Shown: piece after piece, positions 25,301-37,786 of the stretch
Layout: each line of letters opens with the position of its first letter
Position numbering within the stretch: position 1 is the stretch's first letter
Source of the DNA: Paraburkholderia edwinii
GTDB lineage: Bacteria > Pseudomonadota > Gammaproteobacteria > Burkholderiales > Burkholderiaceae
NCBI RefSeq assembly: GCF_019428685.1
Contig: NZ_CP080096.1
Span: 3,286,001-3,350,000, forward strand
Direction of reading: 5' to 3'
Length of the DNA: 64,000 bases
Position numbers and translations under genes: made by a program
The notes under the pieces: model-generated
Seen by the model: only the letters and a program-made list of their open reading frames with translations
What the model was told of the DNA's origin: nothing
The model's database searches: none

Positions 25301-25820
25301 CCAGGTGCTCGTCGCGCAGGGCGACGCGTTCCTGATCGACTTCGAAGGCGAGCCTGCGCGCAGCCTCGAAGAACGTCGCGCGAAGTCGAGCCCGTTGCGC
25401 GACGTGGCGGGGCTGTTGCGCTCGCTGTCGTATGCGAGCGCCGCCGCGCAGTCGACCACCGAGGCCGCGCCGCAGCCGACTGCCGATCGCAAACGCGCGC
25501 TGTTCGACCGCTTCCGCACGCATGCGGCCGAGGCGTTCCTCGCCGAATACCGCAGGGCGCTCGAGGCATCGCCGCAGCCGACCGTCGCGCCTGCCGATGA
25601 GCAAGCCCTGCTCGACCTGTTCCTGATCGAAAAGGCCGCGTACGAGATCCGCTACGAAGCGGCGAACCGGCCGTCGTGGCTCGGTCTGCCGGTACGCGGG
25701 CTCGCGGCGCTCACGAGCCGCCTGCTCGGCGACACGGGCACGCCGCCGGGCGGCCCGATACAGCATTCACCGGGCGGCAGCGCGCCGCCGAACGACGCCG
25801 CAGAGGGCGACTATGAGTGA
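22347..25820 (+). CDS. treS: trehalose synthase-maltokinase fusion
   Basis: A 1157-aa bifunctional protein from ATG 22347. Residues ~45-600 are TreS, a GH13 isomerase interconverting maltose and trehalose, with nucleophile D240 ([10 protein letters not shown]), acid/base E282 (LLAEANQWP) and transition-state Asp D348 (LRNHDELT). Residues ~620-1120 are maltokinase (Mak/Pep2), an aminoglycoside-phosphotransferase-like fold with H979-D981 of the HGDFHLGQ loop and a metal-binding Asp in FLIDFEGEP. The fusion channels trehalose to maltose to maltose-1-phosphate, the GlgE donor. It overlaps glgB by 8 nt, indicating translational coupling. In many actinobacteria TreS and Mak are separate chains. Confidence 0.95.
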   Translation: MKRDDPSDNALQATIADPTVEEPVVEHRPARRRKTSTLSDDPLWYKDAIIYQVHIKSFFDANNDGIGDFPGLLAKLDYIAELGVDAIWLLPFYPSPRRDDGYDIADYRNVHPDYGTLGDVKRFIQEAHARGIRVITELVINHTSDQHPWFQRARRAKPGSNHRNYYVWSDTDQKYTGTRIIFIDTEPSNWTHDPVAGAYYWHRFYSHQPDLNFDNPAVLREVLQVMRFWLDMGIDGLRLDAVPYLVEREGTNNENLPETHTVLKKIRATIDAEYPNRMLLAEANQWPEDVQEYFGNEDECHMAFHFPLMPRIYMAIASEDRFPITDIMKQTPDLADSCQWAIFLRNHDELTLEMVTDSERDYLWNTYATDRRARLNLGIRRRLAPLMERDRRRIELINSLLLSMPGTPVIYYGDELGMGDNIHLGDRDGVRTPMQWSSDRNGGFSRADPEQLVLPPVMGSLYGFDAVNVEAQSRDPHSLLNWTRRMLATRRSKHAFGRGSIRFLKPSNRKILAYLREMPGEPAILCVANLSRAPQAVELDLSEFAGTVPVEMTSDSVFPAIGQLSYLLTFPPYGFLWFLLCSSNQRPTWSQAPSEALPDFVTIVIREGQLGPTPENVRLLESEVLPSWLVRRRWFASKDQKLNAVRLAALTTIPEAGFAFTEIEADVGTSGNEHTERYVLPLAITWGTDTTTPLFMQLALARVRRARNIGHLTDAFALPQFAYGTLKKLRERAAVPTVQKSEIRFIPTDRFDELDLGDAPEIRWLAAEQSNSSLVIADAIVLKLVRRLMNGVHPEAEMTRYLTLRGYSNTAPLFGEVVRVDPEGVPHTLSILQGFVDNQGDAWNWALDYLRRTIDELALAIDGEPMQDRINEDEAFEGYSMFIGMIGKRLGELHVVLATPSDDPAFSPEPATAEQVRAWIDGTQSMLAAALDVLEKSTDHLSEDSLLLARSVLDRRERLVEAVENLVNADASALRTRIHGDFHLGQVLVAQGDAFLIDFEGEPARSLEERRAKSSPLRDVAGLLRSLSYASAAAQSTTEAAPQPTADRKRALFDRFRTHAAEAFLAEYRRALEASPQPTVAPADEQALLDLFLIEKAAYEIRYEAANRPSWLGLPVRGLAALTSRLLGDTGTPPGGPIQHSPGGSAPPNDAAEGDYE

Positions 25821-28050
25821 GCAAAGCAATGTGCATCACGCCGCGGAGCGTGCCATGGCGGGGCTGAACCCGCTCGATCTGAACGCACTCGTCGATGCGC
25901 GCCATCCCGATCCGTTCTCGCAGCTCGGCATGCATCAGACCGAGGCGGGGCCCGTCGTTCGCGCGATGCTGCCGAACGCCGCGCGCGTCAGCGTCGTCGC
26001 ACGCGACGATGGGCGTGCGCTCGGCGAACTGCAACAGGTGCACGCGGGCGGACTGTTCGCGGGCCCCGTCAGCGAAGCGGTGCCGTACCGGCTGCGCATC
26101 GACTGGCATGGGCCCGTGCAGGAAATCGAAGATACCTATGCGTTCGGACCGGTGCTCGGCGATGAACCGCTGCAGCGCGTCGCCTGGGGCGATCCGTATG
26201 CGGTGCTCGAATGCCTCGGTTCGCGGCCAATCGTGCTCGACGGCGTGCCGGGCGTGCGCTTCGCGGTGTGGGCGCCGAACGCGCGACGGGTGTCCATCGT
26301 CGGCGACTTCAATGCATGGGACGGCCGGCGTCATCCGATGCGGCTGCGCCATCAGGCCGGCGTCTGGGAACTGTTCGTGCCGCAGATCGGCGCGGGCACG
26401 CGCTACAAGTACGAGATGCTGACGCGCGATGGCCACCCGCTGCCGCTTAAGGCCGACCCGTGCGCGATGCAGACCGAAAAGCCGCCCGCGACCGCGTCGA
26501 TCGTCGCGCATGTCGACGAGATCGAGCAGTTCGCGTGGACCGATCGCGAATGGATGGAGTCGCGCGGCAACCTGCAAACGCCGCGTACACCGGTTTCGAT
26601 TTACGAAGTGCATGCCGAGTCGTGGCTGCGCATCGCCGAGGAAGGCCATCGCGGCCTCGACTGGTCCGAGCTCGCGGACCGGCTCATTCCATACGCGAAG
26701 GAAATGGGCTTCACGCATATCGAGTTCATGCCGATCGCCGAGCATCCGTTCGGCGGTTCGTGGGGTTATCAGCCGCTCTCGCAGTTCGCCCCTTCGGCGC
26801 GCTTCGGCAAGCCCGAGCAGTTCGCGAGCTTCGTGAACCGCGCGCACGAGGCTGGCCTCGGCGTGATTCTCGACTGGGTGCCCGCGCACTTTCCGAACGA
26901 CTCGCATGGGCTCGTGCAGTTCGACGGCACGCCGCTCTACGAGCACTCGGACCCGCGCGAAGGCTATCACCAGGACTGGAACACGATGATCTACAACCTC
27001 GGCCGCAACGAGGTCAGCGCGTTCCTCGTCGCGTCCGCGCTTGCGTGGCTCATGCGCTATCACGTCGACGGCCTGCGCGTCGATGCGGTTGCGTCGATGC
27101 TATACCGCGACTATTCGCGAGCGGCCGGCGAATGGGTGCCGAATATCTATGGCGGCCGCGAGAATCTCGAATCGATCGCGTTTCTGAAGCGGCTTAACCA
27201 CGAAGTACAGCATATGCCCGGCATCCATGGCGCGATTACCATCGCCGAGGAATCGACGGCATGGCCCGGCGTGACGGCGCCGGTCGACAGCGGCGGCCTC
27301 GGCTTCCAGTTCAAATGGAACATGGGCTGGATGCACGACACGCTGCACTATATGCACGAAGACCCCGTGCATCGCCGCTGGCATCACCACAACATGACCT
27401 TCGGCATGGTGTACGCGTATTCGGAGCGCTTCGTGCTGCCGCTGTCGCACGATGAAGTCGTGCACGGCAAAGGCTCGCTGATCGGCAAGATGCCCGGCGA
27501 CCGCTGGCAGCGCTTCGCGAACCTGCGCGCGTATTTCGGCTTCATGTGGACGCACCCCGGCAAGAAGCTGATGTTTATGGGCGGCGAGTTCGGGCAGTTC
27601 GCCGAATTCGATCACGACGGCTCGCCGCACTGGCATCTGCTCGACGACGACCTGCATCACGGCGTGCAAAAGCTCGTGCGCGACCTGAACCGCATGTATC
27701 GCGCCGAGCCCGCGCTGTATCAGATGGATAGCGAGCCCGGCGGCTTCGAATGGATCATCGGCGACGATGCGCAAAACAGCGTATACGCGTATCGGCGCAT
27801 GGACGGCAGCGGACGCGAGATCGTCGCGGTCTGCAATCTGACGCCGGTGCCGCGGCAAGGCTACCGCGTCGGCATGTCGCGCCACGGACGATGGAGCGAG
27901 ATTCTGAACACGGACGCGGCCATCTACGGCGGATCGAATCTCGGCAACGGCGGTCTCATTCATACCGAGGACGTGCCGAGCCATGGCCGGCCGCAATCGG
28001 CGTCGCTGGTGCTGCCGCCGCTGGCGACGATCGTGCTGCGCGCGGATTGA
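25813..28050 (+). CDS. glgB: 1,4-alpha-glucan branching enzyme
   Basis: A 745-aa GH13 branching enzyme. An N1 domain (about 15-110) and CBM48 (about 135-225, [21 protein letters not shown]) precede the barrel with nucleophile D424 ([17 protein letters not shown]), acid/base E479 ([11 protein letters not shown]) and D547 ([10 protein letters not shown]). It makes alpha-1,6 branches in the glucan built by GlgE. Length matches E. coli GlgB (728 aa). Its ATG lies inside the treS 3' end (8-nt overlap). Confidence 0.96.
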   Translation: MSEQSNVHHAAERAMAGLNPLDLNALVDARHPDPFSQLGMHQTEAGPVVRAMLPNAARVSVVARDDGRALGELQQVHAGGLFAGPVSEAVPYRLRIDWHGPVQEIEDTYAFGPVLGDEPLQRVAWGDPYAVLECLGSRPIVLDGVPGVRFAVWAPNARRVSIVGDFNAWDGRRHPMRLRHQAGVWELFVPQIGAGTRYKYEMLTRDGHPLPLKADPCAMQTEKPPATASIVAHVDEIEQFAWTDREWMESRGNLQTPRTPVSIYEVHAESWLRIAEEGHRGLDWSELADRLIPYAKEMGFTHIEFMPIAEHPFGGSWGYQPLSQFAPSARFGKPEQFASFVNRAHEAGLGVILDWVPAHFPNDSHGLVQFDGTPLYEHSDPREGYHQDWNTMIYNLGRNEVSAFLVASALAWLMRYHVDGLRVDAVASMLYRDYSRAAGEWVPNIYGGRENLESIAFLKRLNHEVQHMPGIHGAITIAEESTAWPGVTAPVDSGGLGFQFKWNMGWMHDTLHYMHEDPVHRRWHHHNMTFGMVYAYSERFVLPLSHDEVVHGKGSLIGKMPGDRWQRFANLRAYFGFMWTHPGKKLMFMGGEFGQFAEFDHDGSPHWHLLDDDLHHGVQKLVRDLNRMYRAEPALYQMDSEPGGFEWIIGDDAQNSVYAYRRMDGSGREIVAVCNLTPVPRQGYRVGMSRHGRWSEILNTDAAIYGGSNLGNGGLIHTEDVPSHGRPQSASLVLPPLATIVLRAD

Positions 28051-28209
28051 TGGACACTTCGCGGCACATCGCAGCGTAGTGACGGCGCGTTTGCTGTGCC
28101 GTCGCGTTGAGGTTGCGTTGCCGTTGTATCGCGGTTTCGTCGTAGTTTCGTCGCGGTTTCGCTGCTTTGAGCCCCGAACACGCACAAGCCGAAACAAGGA
28201 ACGGGAACC

Positions 28210-30537
28210 ATGTCGCATGTACTGCCCGACCGGCTGTTGCCGGGCTCGCCCTATCCGCTGGGGTCGAGCTGGGATGGATTGGGAGTGAATTTCGCGGTCT
28301 TTTCCGCTAACGCGCACAGCATCGAGCTGTGCCTGTTCGAACCGGGCGGCCGCAAGGAAATCAGGCGCTATGCGCTGCCCGAATGCACCGACGAGGTGTG
28401 GCACGGCTATCTGCCGCATGCGCATCCGGGCACCGTGTATGGCTTTCGCGCGCATGGGCCGTATCAGCCGCAGCACGGTCACCGCTTCAATCCGCACAAG
28501 CTGCTGCTCGATCCGTATGCGCGCAAGCTGCTCGGACAATTCCGCTGGTCGGACGCGCTCTTCAGCTACCGCATGCATTCGAACCGGCTCGACCTGTCGA
28601 TCGACCGGCGCGACTCGGCGCCGGCGATGCCCAAATGTGTGGTGGTCGACGAGGCGTTCGACTGGACGCACGACCGGCGGCCGAATGTGCCGTGGGGCGA
28701 CACGGTGATCTACGAAACGCATGTGCGCGGCGCGTCGATGCTGCGCGGCGATCTGCGTCCGCCCGAACGCGGCACGTTTTCGGCGCTGGCTTCGCCGGAG
28801 TTTATCGATCATCTGTTAAAGCTCGGCGTGACGGCCGTTGAGCTGCTGCCTGTGCATGCGTTCCTGAACGACCGTTTTCTCGTCGAGCGCGGCCTGCGAA
28901 ATTACTGGGGATACAACACGGCGGCGTTCTTTGCGCCTGAGCCTTCGTATCTGACGTCGCACCGGCTAGACGAAATGCGCATCGCTGTGCGGCAGCTGCA
29001 CGCGGCGGGCATCGAGGTGATTCTCGACGTCGTCTACAACCACACGTGCGAGGGCAATGAGACGGGTCCGACCGTGTCGTGGCGCGGCCTCGACAACGCG
29101 AGCTACTACCGCCTCATTCCCGGCGACGAGCGCCACCACATCAACGATACGGGCTGCGGCAATACGGTCAACGTCACGCATCCTCGCGTGCTGCAGATGG
29201 TGATGGATTCGCTGCGCTACTGGTCGACGGCGTTCAATATCGACGGCTTCCGTTTCGATCTCGGCGTGACGCTCGGCCGCGAGGCGGCGGGCTTCGATCC
29301 GGGCTCGGGCTTTTTCGACGCGATTCGCCAGGACCCGGTGCTGTCGCAGCGCAAGCTGATCTCGGAGCCATGGGATATCGGGCCGGGCGGCTATCAGCTC
29401 GGCGGCCATCCGCCCGGCTTCGCCGAATGGAACGACCGCTTTCGCGATTGCGTGCGGCGCTTCTGGCGCGGCGACGCGGGCCTGCGCCCCGACCTCGCCG
29501 CGCGCCTGACCGGTTCCGCCGATCTGTTCAACCGGCGCTTTCGCAAACCGACCGCGTCGATCAATTTCGTCGCGTCGCACGACGGTTTCACGCTCACGGA
29601 TATGGTTTCGTATGAGCGCAAGCACAACGAGATCAACGGCGAAAACAACAACGACGGTCATAACGAAAACTACAGTTCGAATTGGGGTGTCGAAGGACCG
29701 GTTAGCGCGTTGACGGCGGGCGGTGACGCCAGTGGCGAATCGACCGATGGTGCGACCGGCGCCGAAGCCAGCAGCGGCGAACCGTCCAACGATGCCCAGC
29801 AGGAGCAGGCCGTCGCCGAACAGGTGTCGGCCGAAGCCGCGGCGGCGGCTGCCGCGATCGAAGAAACGCGTGCACGCGTCGCGCGTTCGATGATCGGCAC
29901 CTTGTTGATCGCACTCGGCACGCCGATGCTGCTGGCCGGCGACGAAGCGTGTCGCACCCAGCGCGGCAACAACAATGCGTACTGCCAGGACAACGAAATC
30001 TCGTGGATCGACTGGCATCTCGCCGATACACCGGACGGCAAACGGATGACCGCGTTCGTCGCACGAATGATCGCGCTGCGCAAACGTCATCCGTTGCTGC
30101 GCGAGACGCGCTTTCTGGTCGGCGATCGCGAGGTGCTGCCGGGGCTCTACGACGTGGGCTGGTTCGACGAGCGCGGCGAGCCGCTGTCGATCGAGGCATG
30201 GCAGGACCCGGAAGGCCGCGCTTTCACGCTGCGTCGCGCGGGTCCGGGACTCAGCGGCGAAACGGAAGTATTGTTGATGATGTTGAACGCGTCGGCCGAC
30301 ACATTGCGCTTCACGCCTCCGCCGCCGCATCTGGAATGGCACGTGCTAGTCGATTCGGCGGACCCGGATGCGCCGCCGCATCCGCTCGCATCGCCCGATC
30401 TCGAAGTGGCCGCGCGTGCGCTTGTGGTACTCGCCGCGCGGCCGTCCGGCGAGGCGGACTGGCAGGCTGGATGGATGGCCGGCGAACAGCACGGCTCGCG
30501 TCTGCTGACTGCACGGCCGCCCGAGCCCGGCGCGTGA
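28210..30537 (+). CDS. glgX: glycogen debranching enzyme
   Basis: A 775-aa GH13_11 debranching enzyme that cleaves alpha-1,6 branches of limit dextrins. N-terminal CBM48 (about 10-100), then the barrel with D350 (GFRFDLGVTLGRE), E386 (KLISEPWDIG) and D458 (VASHDGFTLTDMVSY). A ~50-residue low-complexity Ala/Glu/Ser/Gly segment (about 498-550) is inserted after NWGVEGP, where most GlgX proteins have only a short loop. ATG 28210 is preceded by AAGGAACGGG. The 159-nt gap to glgB contains GTTTCGTCG-type short repeats and could hold an internal promoter. treZ follows after 43 nt. Confidence 0.95.
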   Translation: MSHVLPDRLLPGSPYPLGSSWDGLGVNFAVFSANAHSIELCLFEPGGRKEIRRYALPECTDEVWHGYLPHAHPGTVYGFRAHGPYQPQHGHRFNPHKLLLDPYARKLLGQFRWSDALFSYRMHSNRLDLSIDRRDSAPAMPKCVVVDEAFDWTHDRRPNVPWGDTVIYETHVRGASMLRGDLRPPERGTFSALASPEFIDHLLKLGVTAVELLPVHAFLNDRFLVERGLRNYWGYNTAAFFAPEPSYLTSHRLDEMRIAVRQLHAAGIEVILDVVYNHTCEGNETGPTVSWRGLDNASYYRLIPGDERHHINDTGCGNTVNVTHPRVLQMVMDSLRYWSTAFNIDGFRFDLGVTLGREAAGFDPGSGFFDAIRQDPVLSQRKLISEPWDIGPGGYQLGGHPPGFAEWNDRFRDCVRRFWRGDAGLRPDLAARLTGSADLFNRRFRKPTASINFVASHDGFTLTDMVSYERKHNEINGENNNDGHNENYSSNWGVEGPVSALTAGGDASGESTDGATGAEASSGEPSNDAQQEQAVAEQVSAEAAAAAAAIEETRARVARSMIGTLLIALGTPMLLAGDEACRTQRGNNNAYCQDNEISWIDWHLADTPDGKRMTAFVARMIALRKRHPLLRETRFLVGDREVLPGLYDVGWFDERGEPLSIEAWQDPEGRAFTLRRAGPGLSGETEVLLMMLNASADTLRFTPPPPHLEWHVLVDSADPDAPPHPLASPDLEVAARALVVLAARPSGEADWQAGWMAGEQHGSRLLTARPPEPGA

Positions 30538-30580
30538 TGCTGCCGCGGCGGCAGACGCCGTTTCACCAAAGGTGACGATC

Positions 30581-32481
<1,901 letters not shown>

Positions 32482-32482
<1 letters not shown>

Positions 32483-34761
32483 TGCGCGTGAAAGCTGCCC
32501 GACGCCCCAGCGAATCGATTGCCAGCCTTGCGACACGCGCCGGATTCGAAATCGAATGGCAAGACGCGCACCAGACCATGCGACGCGTGCCGGACACGAC
32601 CCTCATCGCACTGCTCGAAAGAATGGGCCTGCAGTGCGGCAACGCCACGCAGATTCGCCAGAGCGCCGCGGCGCTCGACGCCGAACTGTCGGGCCGCAAG
32701 CTGCCGCCGCTGATGACCGCCGAATGCGGACGCGGCATCGCCCTTTCCGCGGCCTCGGTGAAATCCGGCAGCCGCTATCGGATCGAGCTCGAAAGCGGCG
32801 CATTGATCGATGGCCGTTTCACCGCGCCGAAAGGCGAAGCGGCGCTGCTCGCGCCGATCGACGAAGCCGGTTATCACACGCTCGTGATCAACGATCACCG
32901 GATGACGCTCGCGGTCGCGCCCGCGCGCTGCTATACGGTCGACGATGCGTGGCGCACGCTGCATGCCGACGACGCGGACAAAAAAACCACGCCGCCGCTG
33001 TGGGGGATCGCCGCGCAGATTTACGGGCTGCGCCGCATCGGCGATGGCGGCATCGGCGACTACACAGCCCTCGCCACGCTCGCGATCGAAAGCGCGAAGC
33101 GCGGCGCGCACGCGCTTGCCGTGAGCCCGACGCACGCGATGTTCAGCGCGCTGCCGCAGCGTTTCAGCCCGTACGCGCCGTCGTCGCGCTTGTGGCTGAA
33201 CGCCGCGCATATCGATCCCGCCGCCGTATTCGGTGCGGAGGCGGCGCGTCGCGCAATCGAAACCGCGCAAGCCGGCGACGCATGGCGCCAGCTCGAAACG
33301 CTGCCGCTGATCGACTGGCCGGCTGCCGTGCCGCTCAAGCTCAAGGTGCTACGCATCCTGTTCGAGCAATTCTGCGCGCACGACCGTGCGCAGGATTTGC
33401 CGCGCGCGCTCGAATTTCACGGCTTCTGTGTGCGCGGCGGACGCGCGCTCGAGGATCATGCGCGTTTCGAGGCCCTGCACGCGTATCAACTCGCGCAGCC
33501 CGATGGCGAAGGCTATTGGCGTAAGTGGGACGAGCCGTTGCGCGATCCGCGCAGCCCTGAAGTCGAGGCGTTCGCCGGCGAGCATCGGCATGAAGTCGAG
33601 TTTCATCTGTTTCTGCAATGGCTCGCGGCGAAGGGGCTCTCGCATGCGCAGCACGCGGCGCGCGATGCGGGCATGGCGGTCGGACTGATCGCGGATCTCG
33701 CCGTGGGTTGCGATAGCGCAGGCAGTCATGCATGGTCGTATCGCGACGACATGCTGCACGGCGTGTCGGTCGGCGCGCCGCCCGATCTCTTCAACCAGGC
33801 GGGCCAGTCGTGGGGACTCACGACGTTCTCGCCGCGCGCGATGCGTACGCAGGGATTCTCGGCGTTTATCGATATGCTGCGCACCGTGTTCGCGCACGCG
33901 GGCGGCGTGCGCATCGACCATATTCTCGGCCTGCGGCGCCTATGGCTCGTACCGGAAGGCGAGCGCGCGAAAAACGGCGCGTATCTGCGCTATCCGCTCG
34001 ACGATATGCTGCGCCTGATCGCGCTCGAATCGTGGCGGCATCGCGCGATCGTGATCGGCGAAGATCTCGGCACCGTGCCGCCCGGATTTCGCGAGCGGCT
34101 CGCCGACCATGGGCTGTCCGGCATTCGCGTGCTGTGGTTCGAGCGCACGCCTGAAGACGACGGCTTTCTGCAACCGTCCGAATGGGACCGCAACGCGGCC
34201 GCGACGACCACCACGCACGATCTGCCGACCGTCACCGGCTGGTGGCGCGGCGAAGACATCATGTGGCGCAACCGCATCGGCCAGACCATGCCGCGCAGCG
34301 ACGGCCGCGATCCGGTCGAAGCGGCGCAAGCCGAACGCGGTGCGGATCGTGCCGCGCTGTGGAGCGCCTTCCAGCAGGCGGGTGTCGCCGCGCGCGATGT
34401 CGCGCCGCCGCCGGCCGATCAGGCGCCCGTCGACGAAGCGCTCGCGTTTATCGCCGCGACGCCGTCGCCGCTCGCCACGTATCCGCTTGAAGACCTGCTC
34501 GGGCTCGAAGAGCAGCCGAACCTGCCCGGCTCGATCGACGAGCATCCGAACTGGCGCCGCCGTGTGAAGCAGCCGGTCGACGCGCTGTTTGCGGATACGA
34601 CGTTCTGCGACCGCTTGCGCGCAGTCGATCGGGCGCGCGCGGCCGCTGCGGTGGAAGCGCCCGCCAAAGCCGGCACGCGAGGCGCGCCGGGCACGCCGGA
34701 TGCAAGCGGCTCCTCCACCGCTTCGGGCTCTTCCGCTTCCTCCTTGCCGAACACGCCATGA
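32482..34761 (+). CDS. malQ: 4-alpha-glucanotransferase (amylomaltase)
   Basis: A 759-aa GH77 disproportionating enzyme. It shuffles alpha-1,4 glucan segments, lengthening oligomers freed by GlgX into better TreY substrates. Catalytic residues are D479 (GGVRIDHILGL), E527 (VIGEDLGTVPP) and D580 (THDLPTVTGWW). As in other proteobacterial MalQ, ~180 N-terminal residues precede the barrel. The start may be ATG 32482 or the better-spaced GTG 32488 (GGAG at 32476-32479). The final ~45 residues are Ala/Gly/Ser-rich and probably disordered. It overlaps treY by 4 nt (ATGA). Confidence 0.94.
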
Positions 34762-37748
34762 CCGTCCCGCGCTCCACGCTCAGGCTCCAGTTTCATCGGG
34801 GCTTCACCTTCGACGATGCGCTTGCGCATCTCGAATATTTCGCCGCGCTCGGCATCAGCCATCTGTACGCGTCGCCGGTGACGAGCGCGGTGCCGGGCTC
34901 GATGCACGGCTACGATACGGTCGACTACACGCAGGTCAGCGCCGAATGCGGCGGCGAAGCGGCGTTGAAGCGGCTTGCCGACAAGCTGCATGAGCGCGGC
35001 ATGGGGCTCATTGTCGACATCGTGCCGAACCATATGGGCATCGCGGGATCGGGTGCGCATAACGGATGGTGGCGCGACATTCTCGAATGGGGCCGGCATA
35101 GCGCGTACGCGCGGCATTTCGATGTGGACTGGCATTCGCCGGACCCTGCGTTGCGCGGCAAGGTGCTGTTGCCCTGCCTCGGCGCGCCCTACGGGGAAGA
35201 GCTCGCGGCGGGCCGCATCAAGCTGCGCTTTGCGGCCGATACGGGGCGCTTCAATATCGAATATGGCGATCATGTTTGCCCCGTCTGCCCGATCGACTAC
35301 GCGGCGCTGCTGCAGTCGGCCGATCGCACCGATCTGAATGCGCTTGCCGAGCAGTTTCGCGGCCTCACGACGCAGCCTGCCGATCAGCCGCGCGCGGCGC
35401 AAGCGTGCGATGCGCTGCGCGAATTCGCGAGGCAGAACGGCGCGACGTCCATCGACTTCGTTCTTCAGGCGTATGCGCCTGAAGATCCGGTCACGCGCGA
35501 TCATCTGCATCGGTTGCTCGAGCGCCAGCATTACCGCCTCGCGTGGTGGCGCACCGCTGCCGACGAAGTGAACTGGCGGCGCTTCTTCGATATCAGCACG
35601 CTTGCCGCGGTGCGCGTCGAGCGGCCCGAAGTGTTCGAAGCGGTGCATGCGCTCGTGTTTCGTCTCTATGCCGAAGGCGTCGTCGATGGCGTGCGCATCG
35701 ATCATATCGACGGGCTCGCCGAGCCGCGCGAATACTGCCAGCGTTTGCGGCAGCGGCTCTCGGAGCTGCGCGAGGGCGCGCCGTATATCGTGGTCGAAAA
35801 GATTCTCGCGCGCGGCGAGCCGTTGCGCGACGACTGGCCCGTGGACGGCACGACCGGTTACGATTTTATGAACGACGTCGGCGCGCTGCTGCACGATCCG
35901 CGCGGCGCGGAACCGCTTGCGTCGACGTGGGCTGAATTGAGCGGGCGCAGCGCGGTATTTGCCGACGAAGCGTTGGTCGCGCGACGCAAGATTCTGAATG
36001 AGAACCTTGCGGCGGAACTGGACCGCGCGGCACGCGCGCTGCATCGCGTTGCGCGCGATAACCTCGCGACGCGCGATTTCACCTACACGTCGATCCGGCG
36101 CGTGACCGGCGAGCTTGCCGCGCACTTTCCGGTGTATCGGATCTATCCGCAGAACGGCCTGCGCAGCGCAGCCGACAACGTGTATTTCGACCAGGCGCTC
36201 GATGCCGCGCGGCGGATGCTGTCGCGTGCGGATTGCACCGTGCTCGAGCGTGTCGATATGTGGCTTGGCAGCGGTGTCGACGAACCTGCTGGCGTGCGCG
36301 AAGCGGCTGCCGCGGGGAGCAATCGCGAAGCAACGGACCTGAGGACGGACCTGCGAACGGACTTGAGAACGGACGCACGGACGGATGCGCGGACCAACCC
36401 GCGCGCGCAACATCCGCCGCAAGGCGCGGCCACCGGTGCGTTCAATCACGCGGCCGCCGCGCGGCGCACCGTGCAAACGTTGTTCTCGCAATTGACCGCG
36501 CCCGTTGCGGCGAAGGCGATCGAAGACACCGCGTGCTATCGCTATGGCCGTCTGATCTCGCGCAACGAAGTCGGCGCCGATCCGGGCGAATTCGCGATAT
36601 CGGTCGATCAGTTTCATGCGAGCAATCTCGAGCGTGCGCGGCGCTATCCGCACGCGATGCTCGTGACGGCGACGCACGATCACAAGCGCGGCGAAGACGT
36701 GCGCGCGCGGCTCGCGGTGCTCAGCGAAATCGCCGACGAATGGAGCGCGACACTGCGCGCGTGGTCGACCTTGAATACGCCGCAGCGGCGCGCGCCCTCC
36801 GGCGACACGACCGCCGATGCGCTGACCGACGACTGGGCACCCGGCCCCGCGGCGGAAGCGATGATGTATCAGACGCTGGTTGGCTGCTGGCCGCCCGATC
36901 TGAGCGCCGACGACGAGGCCGGCATCGCGGAACTTGCCGAACGCGTCGCGCAATGGCTGCTAAAAGGGCTGCGCGAGGCGAAGGTGCGCACGAACTGGTT
37001 TGCACCCGATGAGGCGTTTGAGAATGCATGCCGCGCGTTTCTGTTCGACATTCTCGCGCCGCAACGGCGCGATGGTTTTCTGCGCGAGCTGTGCGCGTTC
37101 GTTGCGCGGATCAGTCGTGCGGGTGTGATCAATAGCCTGCAGCAGACCATTTTGCGGCTCGCGTCGCCCGGTGTGCCGGACCTGTATCAAGGCACCGAGT
37201 TATGGGACTTCAGTCTGGTCGATCCCGATAACCGGCGGCCCGTCGACTTCGAGAAACGCGCCGCGATGCTCGCGGAAAAGCCGCCTTCGGAGTTTCTCGC
37301 CGATTGGCACGATGGACGCGTGAAGCTCGCGATCGTGCAGCGGATGCTCGCGCTGCGCACGCACCTGCCTGAGCTGCTGAGTCAGGGCGCGTATGTGCCG
37401 CTCGCGGTGGAAGGTGCGCATGCGGAGCGCGCGATTGCATTTGCACGGCGGCAGGGAAACGCGTGGGCCGTGGTGATTGCGACGCGGCTCGCGGTGCCGC
37501 TGCTTTCTGAAGCCGACGCCGATGCGAAGGCCGGCGACCGCGCGCTCGCCGATATTCCGCTGGTCGAACCGGCTCGCTGGGAAGACACCGCGGTACGGAT
37601 GCCGGAAGAACTGTTCGGGCGCGCGATGTTCGATTGGGTCAGTCCGGCCGCACCGAAGGTCGAAGACAATGGCTTGCTGTATCTGCGCGATGCGTTGACG
37701 TCGATGCCGGTTGCGGTGCTCGTCGAGGATGGTGTGCCGCGGACATAG
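34758..37748 (+). CDS. treY: malto-oligosyltrehalose synthase
   Basis: A 996-aa GH13_26 enzyme that converts the reducing-end alpha-1,4 bond of maltodextrin into the alpha,alpha-1,1 bond of trehalose; TreZ then frees trehalose. STLRLQFHRGFTFDDA opens the barrel, with nucleophile D315 (GVRIDHIDGL) and acid/base E347 (YIVVEKILARGE), and later TATHDHKRGEDVRAR. Family length is usually 800-930 aa; part of the excess is a repeat-encoded TDLR/TDAR stretch at about 527-550. Last gene of the operon, convergent with the CBS-domain gene 38 nt away. Confidence 0.94.
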   Translation: MTVPRSTLRLQFHRGFTFDDALAHLEYFAALGISHLYASPVTSAVPGSMHGYDTVDYTQVSAECGGEAALKRLADKLHERGMGLIVDIVPNHMGIAGSGAHNGWWRDILEWGRHSAYARHFDVDWHSPDPALRGKVLLPCLGAPYGEELAAGRIKLRFAADTGRFNIEYGDHVCPVCPIDYAALLQSADRTDLNALAEQFRGLTTQPADQPRAAQACDALREFARQNGATSIDFVLQAYAPEDPVTRDHLHRLLERQHYRLAWWRTAADEVNWRRFFDISTLAAVRVERPEVFEAVHALVFRLYAEGVVDGVRIDHIDGLAEPREYCQRLRQRLSELREGAPYIVVEKILARGEPLRDDWPVDGTTGYDFMNDVGALLHDPRGAEPLASTWAELSGRSAVFADEALVARRKILNENLAAELDRAARALHRVARDNLATRDFTYTSIRRVTGELAAHFPVYRIYPQNGLRSAADNVYFDQALDAARRMLSRADCTVLERVDMWLGSGVDEPAGVREAAAAGSNREATDLRTDLRTDLRTDARTDARTNPRAQHPPQGAATGAFNHAAAARRTVQTLFSQLTAPVAAKAIEDTACYRYGRLISRNEVGADPGEFAISVDQFHASNLERARRYPHAMLVTATHDHKRGEDVRARLAVLSEIADEWSATLRAWSTLNTPQRRAPSGDTTADALTDDWAPGPAAEAMMYQTLVGCWPPDLSADDEAGIAELAERVAQWLLKGLREAKVRTNWFAPDEAFENACRAFLFDILAPQRRDGFLRELCAFVARISRAGVINSLQQTILRLASPGVPDLYQGTELWDFSLVDPDNRRPVDFEKRAAMLAEKPPSEFLADWHDGRVKLAIVQRMLALRTHLPELLSQGAYVPLAVEGAHAERAIAFARRQGNAWAVVIATRLAVPLLSEADADAKAGDRALADIPLVEPARWEDTAVRMPEELFGRAMFDWVSPAAPKVEDNGLLYLRDALTSMPVAVLVEDGVPRT
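36336..36400 (+). repeat. 12-bp in-frame array inside treY
   Basis: About five units related to ACGGACCTGCGA encode TDLR-TDLR-TDLR-TDAR-TDAR in a surface-loop region between conserved blocks of TreY. The unit keeps the reading frame. Confidence 0.75.
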
Positions 37749-37786
37749 GCAACATGAGCGGCAGCATGAGCGAGCGGCATGCCGGC

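Noticed and set aside
22377..25766. 1129-codon open frame on the minus strand opposite treS
   Set aside because: Arg/His/Ala-rich translation without any family motif, exactly opposite a strongly conserved coding frame; a GC-rich antisense shadow.
34419..36953. 844-codon minus-strand frame opposite malQ/treY
   Set aside because: Same shadow pattern; both genes beneath it have full catalytic motifs.
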